Positions 34,998 to 46,433 of a stretch of 64,000 bases of DNA are shown here, in pieces. Source of the DNA: Paraphysomonas bandaiensis (taxonomy: Eukaryota; Chrysophyceae); assembly GCA_965644295.1 (NCBI GenBank), contig CBFFRP010000297.1:434001-498000 (forward strand), given 5' to 3'. The stretch's first letter is position 1. Every line of letters begins with the position of its first letter. The position numbers and the translations under genes are program-made. Below the pieces are notes generated by a model. That model worked only from the letters and a program-made list of their open reading frames with translations. It was not told where the DNA came from and made no database searches.

Positions 34998-36407
34998 TTA
35001 ATTAATCCCTAGTAAATGATACCTGACGAAGAATGCTACTGCAGTACTAGCAACCTGAATACCCAAGAGAACTAGACAGAGTGTTTTTTCGTGTAGTGGC
35101 CCACACACGCGCAGCACGGCGCAAATGATAGTACAATTTGGACATTCCCTATCGTCTGGACGAACCTTAAAAAGTCGATACTCGCCAGGCTCACAAGGGA
35201 ATGCGGAATAGTAGAGAGTTTGATCCTTAGCGTTTACACGTGGCAAGCGGTGGCGCGGACAAGGTATAATCTTGAACAGTTGCGGAACCGAGTAAATGAA
35301 ATTAAATATCTGTGGGAGAAAAAGAAGCAGGAGAGTTTTGCTGAAATGCCCGTGTATACCAATAACTGCAAATGTCATGCCAGCAAAATAGCAGTAAGTA
35401 TCTCCAACAAACACATCAGCAGGAAACCAATTATGTCTTAATAATCCGAGTGACACAGCAACAAATGGTATTACGAGAACTACGGAAAACATCTGGCTTT
35501 CTCCAAACCCTACATGGGGGATCTCATAAAGCTTGAAAAAAAGTAGACTACAGGCAATGATATATGACTGTCCAACCTCAAGACCGTTGATACCTAAATA
35601 TTGCATCAGTACAGTATACTTTATCCATCCATTTCTTACCTGCATATATATTGATAGCATTCGTGCAGAAAACTGACAAAAGACCCATATATAACAGGAA
35701 CACATAGCCAAGTTCTATAATCGCACCGCCTGCATTTGTATCGACAACTACAACTAGATCTAACATCTTTCCAAGCGTTGTCAGCTGATCACCAACCATT
35801 AGTAGCTCTCGGAATGGTTCTGGAACGTACAGGGCTGTGCTTCCTGAGTACGATACCAGCAGAGGCAGAGATGCAAGGGTAGGTAGAATTAACTTGTACC
35901 TCCACTTCAATTCAAGAGTGTCGTCAGTAAAACCCAGAAATATCATAAAGCATATTGAAAAGAGTGCCGAATTGAACACAGTCAGCTACAAAATAAAATC
36001 GATTACAGCACACAAAAAGAGCAGTACGTTTAACCTGTTCACAGTTATGCGCAAACAAAAGCTGGGAGGCTATCGTGCATATAAGAAAAACTGTACCACT
36101 ACATATCCCTAGTCCCTCTGGGCTATAAACACAACACTGACCATAAGATATGAGCGGCATCAGTCACTTACATGTCTCTGTGTTCGATCGGAGTCCCCTT
36201 CTTTCCTAAATCTTTACCACTCATTCCACACTTCTTCGTATATTCAGCAATAATAGGGACTAATGATACAGTCACAACTAATCCTAATACAGCCACAACA
36301 ACAGCTATACATATAACACGCCGAGCAGATGGATCGTCTATACCATGGAACAACAACACCGATGGTAACAACGGCAGTATAGCGAATATAATGTCGACAA
36401 CAGACAT
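34998..36407 (-). CDS. ALG7: UDP-GlcNAc:dolichol-phosphate GlcNAc-1-P transferase
   Basis: Exons 36407-36172, 36122-36035, 35985-35640 and 35593-34998 give 421 residues in one frame. The enzyme (DPAGT1 in animals) attaches GlcNAc-1-phosphate to dolichol phosphate, the first committed step of N-glycosylation at the ER membrane. Family marks are [45 protein letters not shown] (catalytic Asp pair), [48 protein letters not shown] and [20 protein letters not shown]. About ten hydrophobic helices are present and the length is usual for the family. The start is the first in-frame Met before the first helix. It is head-to-head with the Ras gene across the 860-bp TATG array. Confidence 0.95.
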
Positions 36408-36598
36408 CGATGGTTTCTTTATAGAACCTTCTAATGGCCTATCAGTTACCGTGTTATCAATCTATGACTCGTCTATTAAAGTTCATCATAGTCCTAGACT
36501 CACATACAGCAGACACGTACATAGAGCAGACACCTGCACACTGACACGTGGACTACAGTACGTATATGCTGTATATGTATGTACAGCAGTGGTGCATG

Positions 36599-36600
<2 letters not shown>

Positions 36601-36630
<30 letters not shown>

Positions 36631-37460
36631 TGTATGTATGTATGTATGTATGTATGTATGTATGTATGTATGTATGTATGTATGTATGTATGTATGTATG
36701 TATGTATGTATGTATGTATGTATGTATGTATGTATGTATGTATGTATGTATGTATGTATGTATGTATGTATGTATGTATGTATGTATGTATGTATGTATG
36801 TATGTATGTATGTATGTATGTATGTATGTATGTATGTATGTATGTATGTATGTATGTATGTATGTATGTATGTATGTATGTATGTATGTATGTATGTATG
36901 TATGTATGTATGTATGTATGTATGTATGTATGTATGTATGTATGTATGTATGTATGTATGTATGTATGTATGTATGTATGTATGTATGTATGTATGTATG
37001 TATGTATGTATGTATGTATGTATGTATGTATGTATGTATGTATGTATGTATGTATGTATGTATGTATGTATGTATGTATGTATGTATGTATGTATGTATG
37101 TATGTATGTATGTATGTATGTATTTATGTATGTATGTATGTATGTATGTATGTATGTATGTATGTATGTATGTATGTATGTATGTATGTATGTATGTATG
37201 TATGTATGTATGTATGTATGTATGTATGTATGTGTGTATGTATGTATGTATGTATGTATGTATGTATGTATGTATGTATGTATGTATGTATGTATGTATG
37301 TATGTATGTATGTATGTATGTATGTATGTATGTATGTATGTATGTATGTATGTATGTATGTATGTATGTATGTATGTATGTATGTATGTATGTATGTATG
37401 TATGTATGTATGTATGTATGTATGTATGTATGTATGTATGTATGTATGTATGTATGTATG
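36601..37460. repeat. (TATG)n microsatellite, about 215 copies
   Basis: An 860-bp array of TATG with only two substitutions noticed (T for G near 37124 and G for A near 37233) occupies most of the head-to-head gap 36408-37608 between ALG7 and Ras. All three plus frames are open through it (MYVC repeats), which creates long spurious reading frames. Its purity suggests recent expansion; the true length may be uncertain in assembly. Confidence 0.97.
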
Positions 37461-37608
37461 TGTGTGTGTTGGATTATTTCGGGCGATATACAGTCATATA
37501 TACAATCAGAGACACAACGATAGCACCAACCCTACAACATAACTACATACTCTACCCTGTCCGTTCCGAAGGCCTAGGAGAGTTGTTTTATTAATCGGGT
37601 ACTCTATC

Positions 37609-38476
37609 ATGAGTTCTCTTAAGGTGATAGTGATGGGTGTTGGTGGTGTTGGCAAGTCTGCTATTACCAACAGGTTTGTTGTAGGTAGATGGATAGAGAA
37701 GGTATGTACATGTTGTGTTGTTTACATTACAAATGATTTGAATCTTTCTTTCAGTACGACCCTACCGTTGAAGAGTCTTACTTGACCACCGTCGATATAG
37801 ATGGGAAGGCACTTCAGGTTGAGATTCTTGACACCGCGGGACAGGCAGAGTATACCCCTCTGCGAGAGACATTTATGCATACTGGAGATGGATTTCTTTT
37901 GATTTACAGCATTACGGATGATCAAACACTTGAAGATCTTCGAGAGATTCGGGAGCAGATCTTGCGCGTACACACCAATCAGGATGTACGTGACAGTAAA
38001 TTGCCCTCTGTTATACGAAATGTTTACATGTGCTCATGTTCAGGTACCTATGGTAGTTGTGGGAAATAAGTTGGACCGACAGAATCCCGACAGAGCAGTA
38101 TCCTCTGAGGAGGGGACCGCTCTTGCGGAGGAATTTGGGGCGTCTTACCTTGAAGTGTCGGTTAGTGTACCTAGTATGAGAGTACCTATGATTCCTTGAC
38201 TGTGATTAGGCGAAAGAGAATTTCAAAGTACGTGAAGCATTCGAAACTCTCATCCGCAAGATTCTGTCGGAGAAACCTGGGGCAGGCCTTGGGGAGGGTT
38301 CTGGCGGAGTCTTCGGTGCAGGGGTAGACAACAGGTATGAACAAAAGCTCGAAACTCACCACTTATTGATGTGCTATTAAATGATTAGGGAACCGGAGCA
38401 AGCACCTTCAGTCAAGTTGAAATCCAAGACTTCTAATGCTTCTGACAAGAAAGGAATAAAGTGTGTTATTCTGTAG
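37609..38476 (+). CDS. Ras-family small GTPase
   Basis: Exons 37609-37701, 37755-37985, 38044-38160, 38210-38334 and 38389-38476 give 217 residues. Present are the P-loop GVGGVGKS with Gly at positions 12 and 13, effector loop YDPTVEESY, switch II DTAGQAEY with Gln61 equivalent, NKLD, and EVSAKE. After the G domain a 35-residue linker with a Gly-rich stretch leads to a CVIL box. Leu at the last position predicts geranylgeranylation, more like Rap/Rho than H-Ras. All catalytic residues are intact, so it should be an active signalling switch at membranes. Ras versus Rap identity is not decided here. Confidence 0.93.
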
Positions 38477-40149
38477 TTAAGTGCGGGTTGCTTGCCAACA
38501 GTTATTGACGACTGGAGTCTATTTATGGACAGCCCACCTATCTATAGTATTGTCTTGTGTGGAGTGTTTTTACCGTGCATTAAGTAAGACGTGTTATTGG
38601 ATTAATTCGTCTGAATTTTCCTGTACTTTACACAGTGTTATGTTGGTGTACTCCTAAAAGATGTTCCGGTTTGCTCCCAACCGATGAATTGCACTATGAT
38701 ATCTCTCATATACCTCAATACATAAAAAACTGGAAAAGGAGATTTCCTTTGAATAACGTAACGTAGTCATATCACAGGCTAATATATATAATTATTCGTT
38801 TTATGTATTCATACTATATTCCACAAATAACACAAATACATTGACGATAAATCAATTACATTAAGTAAACTATAATATACTCAAAAACGAAGTAACTTAC
38901 GAGATACCATCAGACACAAGAATGACCAATCTTATTTTACATTGACACACTATTATTTAACTGATTACTATTATTAGAAACCTGAGTATTCTATGTTTCT
39001 TCGGGAAACTATTCGAGACTCCTAATTAAATTCATTCATCACGGTGAATTGTGTGCACATTGCACATGTAACAGTTGGCTAATTATCTAATTATCAGCTG
39101 TCAAGTGTGCTTGCAACTGATATTGGCAAATAACTCAGCGTGGTGAGCATCATGTACAACTAAAGTGCCCTCAACAAAGTCGGACTCACACCCTTTCGTG
39201 GTGTTCTAGGGATAAGTACCGGGCACATTTCTCCTGTAAACTAACGTGAGTCGCAGATATTGTTATGCCCACTCATAGCCAAATGCTTGTGTGGTACAAG
39301 GGATACTAATAAGTGTCACTTGTGTAAACGTCTTTGGGACTACTTGACGAATAAACATGCATCCGGGGTATTGATCTGCCCGCTGAAGTCAAGCATCCGG
39401 GCTGTTCACCTGAAGGCAGCAGATGTCAGGTATGTCGTATATCAGCATCGTGTTTGCTCCCTGCGTTTTCTTACTCACTGTGATAGAGCGAAAGTAGTTG
39501 CACCTTGGTGCCTGCGGTGTTCCACAAACAGCTTTCCTAGAATATCAGAGTTAAGCAATATTGACTTTTAAACGCCTATTGCTAATAATAAGATATTCAC
39601 TACTGCAATAATTGAAATTGCGATATATAGTTTATAGTTTAACATATTAAGAAAATGTCAAATCATTCGTTAATTATTAGTAAGCTCACAAACGTGCACA
39701 ATCATCTTTCCGTATTAAGAAGCAAGTCATCATCTGTATACATTTCTTGCCAAATATTCTCGTTATTACACACACAGGTCGACGTCTGTGTTCAAAATAT
39801 CACATGGGAGAATTAGTAATTAAGATTTTCCTATTGTTGCAATTCTAGTTACTTGTATTTAATTGGTACATAACCCTAATAAGAGCAAGTTGTATTTGAT
39901 GAAAATTCAACTCCAATCAAACTGTGCTAAAAAGTAAATTATTACACTCATAAAAATTTCGGTGGAAATTATCATCTATTGATATGTTTGGTTATAAATT
40001 ATAACACATGTCACACATAATTACACACGCCATAGAAATCATATACACTCTCCAAACACCTCCACAAACAAACCTCATTGGTTAAAATAGAATGATTAGA
40101 ATAACTTCGTACTAGTTGTGACTGTAAATGGGTAGGATATGAAATACTC
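38477..40149. other. Convergent gap, Ras / RING
   Basis: About 1.7 kb, AT-rich, holding the second R2 copy (39168-39265). A plus frame at 39260-39571 is Cys-rich (several CxxC-like pairs) but has no recognisable domain and begins inside the repeat. No other gene is visible. Confidence 0.4.
39168..39265 (+). repeat. Dispersed repeat R2, copy 2
   Basis: Matches 33806-33910 in CCCTCAACAAAGTCGGACTC, GGTGTTCT-GGGATAAGTA and AACTAACGTGAGTCGCA. The small hairpin arms differ between the copies in a way that keeps pairing (ACACC/GGTGT here, CACC/GGTG there). Confidence 0.75.
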
Positions 40150-41727
40150 TTAACAACGTTTCTGGCACAATGGACACAAGTTTTGCCTCTGCAACCATTT
40201 TCTGATGCAATTCGCATGAAAACTGTGATGCTTGTGACAAGGAAGAGAAATCAGCATCTCCCCCATATGAAACTCTGTGAGACATATCGAACATTCGTCG
40301 TTGAAAACCTCCTCTTTATTAGTATAGACAAAAGTAGGATATCGATCCAAATCAAATTTCGATAGGCCTCCCCGAATTCTTGCTGTCCCATCAAGAAAGC
40401 TCAGGAAGTACACCACAGCCACCACTGCTCGCAGGATAAACGAAACAAGATTCGTGGCACACATTCCTAGTAGTAAAGAGAGCAGCGGGTCGGAGGTTGT
40501 AGTGGTGATGTCCTTCACAATTACAGGCGATGAAGCCCACATGTAACCCTGACAGATAACAAGCACCACAAGCGCCATAACATCTAGCGTCGAGGCCAAT
40601 AAATGGTTTAGCATCCACGCATCAGATTGAACCATACTTTGAAGAGCCTGGGAGGCAGTATCTGCATCTAATGAGCGACATGCTTTCCAGCACTTGTAGT
40701 GTAGCAAAATACGCACAGGAGTAGCAATCATATTGAGCATAACCTGCAGTACCAACAAGCCAACAACCACATACTGAAACAAAAAGACCGACAGAGTCAC
40801 CTCCTTAAAAAGGAAGAGCGGTGGAAGAAATATTAAACTGTACGTATGAAATAAAGCACCATTCATGCCTGCTGAGAGCATCCCTCTCAGATATATACCC
40901 GAGGAAAAGGGCTGCCCTTGCAGCGTGTAGAAGAGCTCATTGTCTTCAAGTTGGCCCCTAGTTCTCATATCCGACAAGAAATGGCCAATTCTGATTGTAA
41001 TCCTTTCTCTCCAACATGTAAGGCTCGAGGCATTGGAGACGTGTGTGACATTGTGCACTGAATCTGTCTCATCGCTAGGATTACTATCTAGTCGTGAGTC
41101 ACCGCCACAAATTTGCTGGAAACTTCTCAGCGAGACAGTTCGGCGGAATGGCAGATCTGAAAACATAACGGTGGTTGGCTCCATATGAGCTGATAATTGA
41201 GCTATGACCGATGGATTTATCAAATTATTTAGCTCAACTTCCTTGAGAGGGACCTTAGACTTCGAACTCAACCCAAACACAAAGTCAAGGGCACTCGTTA
41301 TCTCAGATGAAACGCTGGTCTCCGGGCTCCGCTTCTTCCTCTTTAATTTGATTGATGAAGCAGTAGACGGGAGTTTAATATGGCGCTCAGAGTAATAATG
41401 TCCATATTTACGTGAGGGTACATACTTCAGCTGAACGTCCTGATGACCACTCGTCTCTTCCAGGTTCATACGATGAGTGGTATTTCCTGCAGCCCAGCGA
41501 ACGATACGCACCCACAGTGACGGCCTCCTCTGCGCTCCTCTCTTATGAGCAGACACTGATAGATCACTAATACCATACTCACTGCAGCTGCGCATAGATG
41601 AGAGGGGATGAGCCACCTCATCAACTCGATCGAAACTCAGAGGCTGCATCACAGATACAGTGGAGCACGACCTGTCTGTGTCCAGTGCACCGCCTCGATG
41701 ATAGTCATATGACCCCTTGAAATGCAT
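40150..41727 (-). CDS. RING-H2 transmembrane E3 ubiquitin ligase
   Basis: An intronless 525-residue frame. The first 270 residues are polar and Ser/Arg-rich. A membrane domain follows with about four hydrophobic helices (SLIFLPPLFLFK, VFLFQYVVVGLLVLQVML, LLASTLDVMALVVLVICQG, LLLGMCATNLVSFILRAVVAVVYFL). The C-terminus carries a complete C3H2C3 RING: CSIC, LPCHKHHSFHANCIRKWL, and CPLC, with all eight zinc ligands. Such proteins (ATL/Goliath-like) transfer ubiquitin from E2 enzymes to membrane substrates. The ring ends four residues from the stop. Head-to-head with the fucosyltransferase gene. Substrate unknown. Confidence 0.87.
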   Translation of the reverse strand: MHFKGSYDYHRGGALDTDRSCSTVSVMQPLSFDRVDEVAHPLSSMRSCSEYGISDLSVSAHKRGAQRRPSLWVRIVRWAAGNTTHRMNLEETSGHQDVQLKYVPSRKYGHYYSERHIKLPSTASSIKLKRKKRSPETSVSSEITSALDFVFGLSSKSKVPLKEVELNNLINPSVIAQLSAHMEPTTVMFSDLPFRRTVSLRSFQQICGGDSRLDSNPSDETDSVHNVTHVSNASSLTCWRERITIRIGHFLSDMRTRGQLEDNELFYTLQGQPFSSGIYLRGMLSAGMNGALFHTYSLIFLPPLFLFKEVTLSVFLFQYVVVGLLVLQVMLNMIATPVRILLHYKCWKACRSLDADTASQALQSMVQSDAWMLNHLLASTLDVMALVVLVICQGYMWASSPVIVKDITTTTSDPLLSLLLGMCATNLVSFILRAVVAVVYFLSFLDGTARIRGGLSKFDLDRYPTFVYTNKEEVFNDECSICLTEFHMGEMLISLPCHKHHSFHANCIRKWLQRQNLCPLCQKRC

Positions 41728-42200
41728 GATGGAACCCTGAGAGCGTAACTCGTCGATAGTGATGTCTATATATAGTTATACCACTGATATGAGTAACATC
41801 ATGTCATATGCATACGACAGGCCTGTATGTGTATGTATGCACACAGACAATACGCGATTCAATTCGACACGTAGAAGTAAATGAAGTGAAGTGTAATCGA
41901 AGTTGAATTGAAGAATGAAGATGATGGGAGTGAGTGTGAGTCAGCAGCACAGCTCCTCCTCCTGATGGTCAGCCCACAGCAGCCTACAGATCCACCATCA
42001 TGAGATACGCTCAAGTGATGATGTGGAGGATACGGACCATCACGTCACAACTTGTATACGATGGTATACAGATATCGCGTATATCGTACAGCACCAGCAG
42101 CAGTATCAGAGTGGACGATGTACACATATGGCACTTAATCATGCATTGCGTCCTGTTCGCTCCTGTAATGCTACACTAACCCCAACATGGCGCCATAGCC
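41728..42200. promoter_or_regulatory. Divergent intergenic region, RING / fucosyltransferase
   Basis: Head-to-head gap holding both promoters, with a short TGTATGTGTATGTATG element at about 41823-41839. No coding signal. Confidence 0.4.
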
Positions 42201-43649
42201 ATGCACCGACATTTGTATGCTTTAACGGTGTTGCTTCTGATTGAGTTATTAGTCTCCCATAACACTCAGCAGCAGCAGCAGTGCAGTGAGTCGGCTCTCT
42301 CTCTCTTTCACAGTCTCTCTTGTACGGACGGTCTCATAGGATATGGCCCTACATGCGAGTGTGTACAAGAAGAGTGTCGAGTTGCTCATATGCGATCTTA
42401 TCTTCCTTCTCCCTCAGCCTTTAAAGCCATTGATAGAAACCAGACGCTTCGAGAGTGCGACTCGCAGCTGATGCACGCTCTCACTAAGACAATTAAAACT
42501 TGGCCTAAAGTGATTACTGGGAAAGGATATCCTCTCCATATTAGAAGCGAAACATGCTCGCTGCAAGAAAACATAGCATCTCTTCTTGGAACCAGACGTT
42601 ACCACCCTTGTTCCGTTTCCATTGGAAAGTTTTTACGCTACAACTCACTGTACCTGTACTCTAGGCTCATAAGCAATCACACTCTTCTCAATATAGCGTA
42701 TCCTTTTGAGTGGAGATGGGCGCAAGGTGTGGATTCGTGTCAAAAAAGTACTTTTCGGGGATGGAATTGTGTGTTTGAAAGCGTCACTACATTGGGAATC
42801 AGTGAAGGTGCTACGCCACTCTCACCTCGTATACCTCCCATTGTTTTGAGCGCTGTAAAATCCCTACTATTTAATAAAAAGAATCATGCAGTGCAAATTA
42901 TATTCTACGGTCGAATGTTGGGTATACTTGCCCAACCAAGTACGTTGATAAAATCCTTCATGGCGGAGAATATGGTGACACAATCGCCTTTGTCGTCGTC
43001 AAACAACAATATTGTTAGTGTAAGCATGCATGTACGACAAGGGGACTCCTGTGATGTTGTAGTCAACTCCAAATATGATCTGGACTCATATGCAGAGAGG
43101 GGGTACAAGCGGACTTGTTTTCACTTGGATGTGTATATATCTAAGCTACATCAGCTCAGAGAGATGTATGGTGTAAATCGAGTGTACCTGGCAACTGATT
43201 CCCACGATATGATCATTCGTACAGAAGCTGAGCCTTCATTTGAGTGGGTATATATTAATACTAGTCGGGAAGTGTTTAAATATGCAAATGGATGGGTTGA
43301 TTATTTTAGCAATGGCCGCAATGAACTTGTTACTTTAAGCGCTGCAGCTGACCTTCAACTCATGCAGAGAGGTGATATTTTTGTCGGGGCCTTTTCTAGT
43401 CACTTTTCAAAGTTGTCCTTTTATCTCATGGCCGGTGCTAGAATGCGAATTCCCCCTTTTATCTCTCTGGATCACCCTCTCAGTTGTGATACAGTTGACA
43501 GCTGTTCTGAGAGTGATATTGCAAGTAGAATTGCAACCATTGAGGATATCATAAAGTGGGCACCAGAGTGTGTGCGGAAGTCGGGAGGAGGGTGGATTGA
43601 AGAATACCACGACCCGTGTGGGATATATGGAGGTCATGATATTGATTAG
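42201..43649 (+). CDS. Secretory fucosyltransferase-like glycosyltransferase (GT23-like)
   Basis: An intronless frame of 482 residues. It opens with a signal anchor (HLYALTVLLLIELLVS) and a Gln run, then a Cys-rich luminal domain. Marks of the FUT8/NodZ type are SMHVRQGDSCD (HxRxxD donor-binding motif), NRVYLATDSHDMII, and a late FVGAFSSHFSKLSFYLMAG. This combination fits alpha-1,6-fucosyltransferase-like enzymes of the Golgi, although the SH3 and coiled coil of animal FUT8 are not evident. N-glycan core or other acceptor specificity is unknown. The neighbouring ALG7 is also in the N-glycan pathway, probably by chance. Confidence 0.65.
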   Translation: MHRHLYALTVLLLIELLVSHNTQQQQQCSESALSLFHSLSCTDGLIGYGPTCECVQEECRVAHMRSYLPSPSAFKAIDRNQTLRECDSQLMHALTKTIKTWPKVITGKGYPLHIRSETCSLQENIASLLGTRRYHPCSVSIGKFLRYNSLYLYSRLISNHTLLNIAYPFEWRWAQGVDSCQKSTFRGWNCVFESVTTLGISEGATPLSPRIPPIVLSAVKSLLFNKKNHAVQIIFYGRMLGILAQPSTLIKSFMAENMVTQSPLSSSNNNIVSVSMHVRQGDSCDVVVNSKYDLDSYAERGYKRTCFHLDVYISKLHQLREMYGVNRVYLATDSHDMIIRTEAEPSFEWVYINTSREVFKYANGWVDYFSNGRNELVTLSAAADLQLMQRGDIFVGAFSSHFSKLSFYLMAGARMRIPPFISLDHPLSCDTVDSCSESDIASRIATIEDIIKWAPECVRKSGGGWIEEYHDPCGIYGGHDID

Positions 43650-44595
43650 ACTCTGTGTGCCGACACTAGCATTAGCATAGCTACTGATGTACCGTATATA
43701 GAGTGTTTCTTGTAGTGCGTGTGAGACTGATTTTTCTCTGTGCATAAGGGCTTGGTAAGCATTAATGGGTGCCCAGTTCCAGGCAATTATAATGGCCATT
43801 ATTGACTATTAATGCTCATCTAAATAATATCGCTCATACTTGATTGAGTGCCTCCCCCCTTAATATTTTTTTATAGTAATTAAGTTAAAAGCAGATTACA
43901 AATCGTAACTACACATCATCATTCTTCTCGCTCCCCACTGGCACATCAGGAATTCTTGCAAGCTTCACAGAGGGTAGTAGGTAGTAGTACCCCACAACAT
44001 GTAACTGGCTCGTAGGAATAGCAACGATTCTAGACGACATGGATTCATTCTTCGACGTTCAGGTGTTCTAATCAATTTTACACGACTAAAGCACCAATTT
44101 AGGCGTGACTAGGAAATTCAACCAATTTGATTAGGTTGAAATATAGATCCCCTCACTCCCCACTGGCACATCAGGAATTCTTGCAAGGCTTCACAGAGGG
44201 TAGTAGTACCTCACAACATGTAACTGGCTCGTAGGAATAGCAACGATTCTAGACGACATGGAGTCATTTTTCGACGTTGCAGGACTATCCACCTATAAGC
44301 AGTACTGTATTATATGATTAAGTTTAGTACAGTATATAAATGTACCATGTAATTAGGAATACAATAGTGTAGAGGAGTGTGATCGTTATATTTAAAATTA
44401 GCCATTGATATTGAAGAGATGTATTATTCATAATTCAGTATACTGTTTATAATCACTTTTTTACCTCTTTTATGAGTGTGGTGTTTTACACATAGATATA
44501 GACACTCACAACGTTCAGGTGTTCTAATCAATGTTGCATGACTAAAGTGCCTCTCAACAACATTAGATTGTGCTTCGGGATCTATTTTTCAACCT
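43650..44595. repeat. R3 repeat cluster
   Basis: Two direct copies (43931-44059 and 44156-44279) of about 125 bp share CTCCCCACTGGCACATCAGG, CATGTAACTGGCTCGTAGGA and AACGATTCTAGACGACATGG. The spacer segment 44060-44150 (CAGGTGTTCTAATCAAT... ACCAATTT...TTCAACC) recurs rearranged and partly inverted at 44515-44640. No gene is visible. Confidence 0.7.
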
Positions 44596-45202
44596 CTAGT
44601 CAAATTGGTTGAATTTCCTAGTCACACCGAAATTGGTGTAAAAGCCTACTGTAGTCAAACGGTAGTCGCAGATAAAGTACATGTCAGGAAACTTTATACT
44701 TACTGTCTTGGACTGCAGATAGGACTGCAACTGCTTCACTGTGTCAACTTTTAAAGAGCTTTTATTCAAAAATTTCTTTCTATTTGAAAATTGATTCACA
44801 GTAGGAGATATTTTTCTGTACTCTGAGTGTCTCGATAAAAGTTCCTTATAAATGTGGGCTTCAGGCTACCTCGGATCTTCTCATCGATCTCATCGATTAT
44901 GATAGGATATATTCCCCTCAATTCGTTAATGTTAACTGTGTGTTCCCCGCTCGTACGCTTCTCCCGTTGTGTGCATATATAATGCACTTCCGCACCACAC
45001 CGTATCTTAGAGAACTGTACCAGATAAGCCCCTTTACGATTTGCTCGAGGGTGTTTTTCTGAGACGGTACAATTTTGTTGCACTCAAATCCCCTTTTCTT
45101 ATTTGGCGGCGTAAAAATGGAGGTATTCGTCAACTCCTCAAAATCACTACCGTCATCGAAATCGCCAGTGTCTTCGTCTGAAGCGGCCACTTTTTCAGGC
45201 AA
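44596..45202 (-). pseudogene. Unassigned coding-like remnant in repeat region
   Basis: Three overlapping minus-strand frames (45202-44918, 45083-44796, 44799-44596) carry protein-like sequence (TFIRNFYRDTQSTEKYLLL; SSLKVDTVKQLQSYLQSK) that seems to run from one into the next, as expected for a frameshifted mobile-element gene. No domain is recognised. Confidence 0.3.
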
Positions 45203-45281
45203 CTAGAAAGATTCGACGATGTCTTCCCCGGAGTTTTGTCAACGACCTCGTTGACCAACACACGTCGACCTCTTGCAGCTA

Positions 45282-45408
45282 TATGAGAATATGATATTAC
45301 AAAACACAAGTCGTGGCAGGGCCAACTTGTAACGCAATAAATATTGCTAATAACTACTATATTTGCAACTTTTTCTTTATCTTTAACCTCTCAGATACAA
45401 ATTACAGT
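45282..45408. repeat. Inverted repeat, left arm
   Basis: About 127 bp reading TATGAGAATATGATATTAC at its left, with CAAGTCGTGGCAGGGCCAAC inside, and ending CAGATACAAATTACAG. The reverse complement lies at 46177-46303, about 770 bp away, and appears nearly identical. Confidence 0.85.
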
Positions 45409-45824
45409 AAAATAATAACTCAATACTTAGATATGAAACTTGGTGAAATCGCTTTACCAGGTTTTGGTATTACCTCGACTTCTTCCTGAGAGGACTGATT
45501 CAATTAGATAAAATATTATATATATACTAAATTGCTTCAACTGTCTTTTTTATAATACATCAGATTACTTGATCTCGGAATGCTCTCCTTCCTCCAAGCC
45601 ACTAATATATCGGAGCAAGTATCTTGTACAGTCAAAACGTTTCAGCTTTGCCGGGCCGGGCCTGGGCCGGGGTCAGGAGGGAAATGCAGGAAGGAACAAT
45701 GCTTGCATTTGGGGAATGGTAATATATATAGATTATGATGATGCTGCCGCAAAAATTCTTGTAGCAGTATATCAATTAACTGGCGGGCTTGGTAGAAATT
45801 GGTCCATCTCCTTGCAAGGCAAAC

Positions 45825-45856
45825 GTAACCTAACCCTAACCGTAACCCTAATTTTT
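45825..45856 (+). repeat. Short interstitial telomere-like CCCTAA run
   Basis: ACCTAACCCTAACCGTAACCC gives three to four CCTAA-type units between the two inverted arms. It may be a scar of end-joining or chance. Confidence 0.45.
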
Positions 45857-46176
45857 CAAGTTGCGTCAAAAAATATATTTTCAGCTCTCAAAACTTAATT
45901 CTTCAATAATGTGGATCATTTCAATTAGGCCAGCATGGAGGTCTCGCTGGGCACATAAAATAGAATATATTCGCCATTGTCAAGTTGAAAAGCTGCAAGT
46001 TAGCGAGTTGATGAACAGATATAACAATCTGACGTGCCACCGCATGTCCATCAATCCAAAACTAGAGCAAATATCCCTGGTAACAGGTTAAAGTCGTGGT
46101 AATGCCAACAGTTGGTGTAATGTGTATAAAACCTGGTGAAATTTTGATTGTGGTCAACTTCTTCTCCACCAGTATA

Positions 46177-46303
46177 ACTGTAATTTGTATCTGAGAGGTT
46201 AAAGATAAAGAAAAAGTTGCAAATATAGTAGTTATTAGCAATATTTATTGCGTTACAAGTTGGCCCTGCCACGACTTGTGTTTTGTAATATCATATTCTC
46301 ATA
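46177..46303. repeat. Inverted repeat, right arm
   Basis: Reverse complement of 45282-45408. It adjoins the 3' side of the decayed Copia coding region. Arms of this kind could be opposite-facing element ends or a foldback element. Confidence 0.85.
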
Positions 46304-46433
46304 TTCTTCTGGTCTTTCTTGGTATCACCTGTCTAGTAGTTTCGAGCCTGTGTTTTCTACTGTGGGCCTTCTGATAGCTGTGGCGAGTTCAGGTCAGATT
46401 TTGAAAATGTGATTCCTTTTACAATATTCAATT

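Noticed and set aside
36172-37594. Three long plus frames encoding MYVC repeats
   Set aside because: A TATG array has no stop codon in any forward frame; they are by-products of the microsatellite.
39260-39571. Cys-rich plus frame as a zinc-finger gene
   Set aside because: Begins inside repeat R2 and the cysteine spacing matches no finger I recognise.
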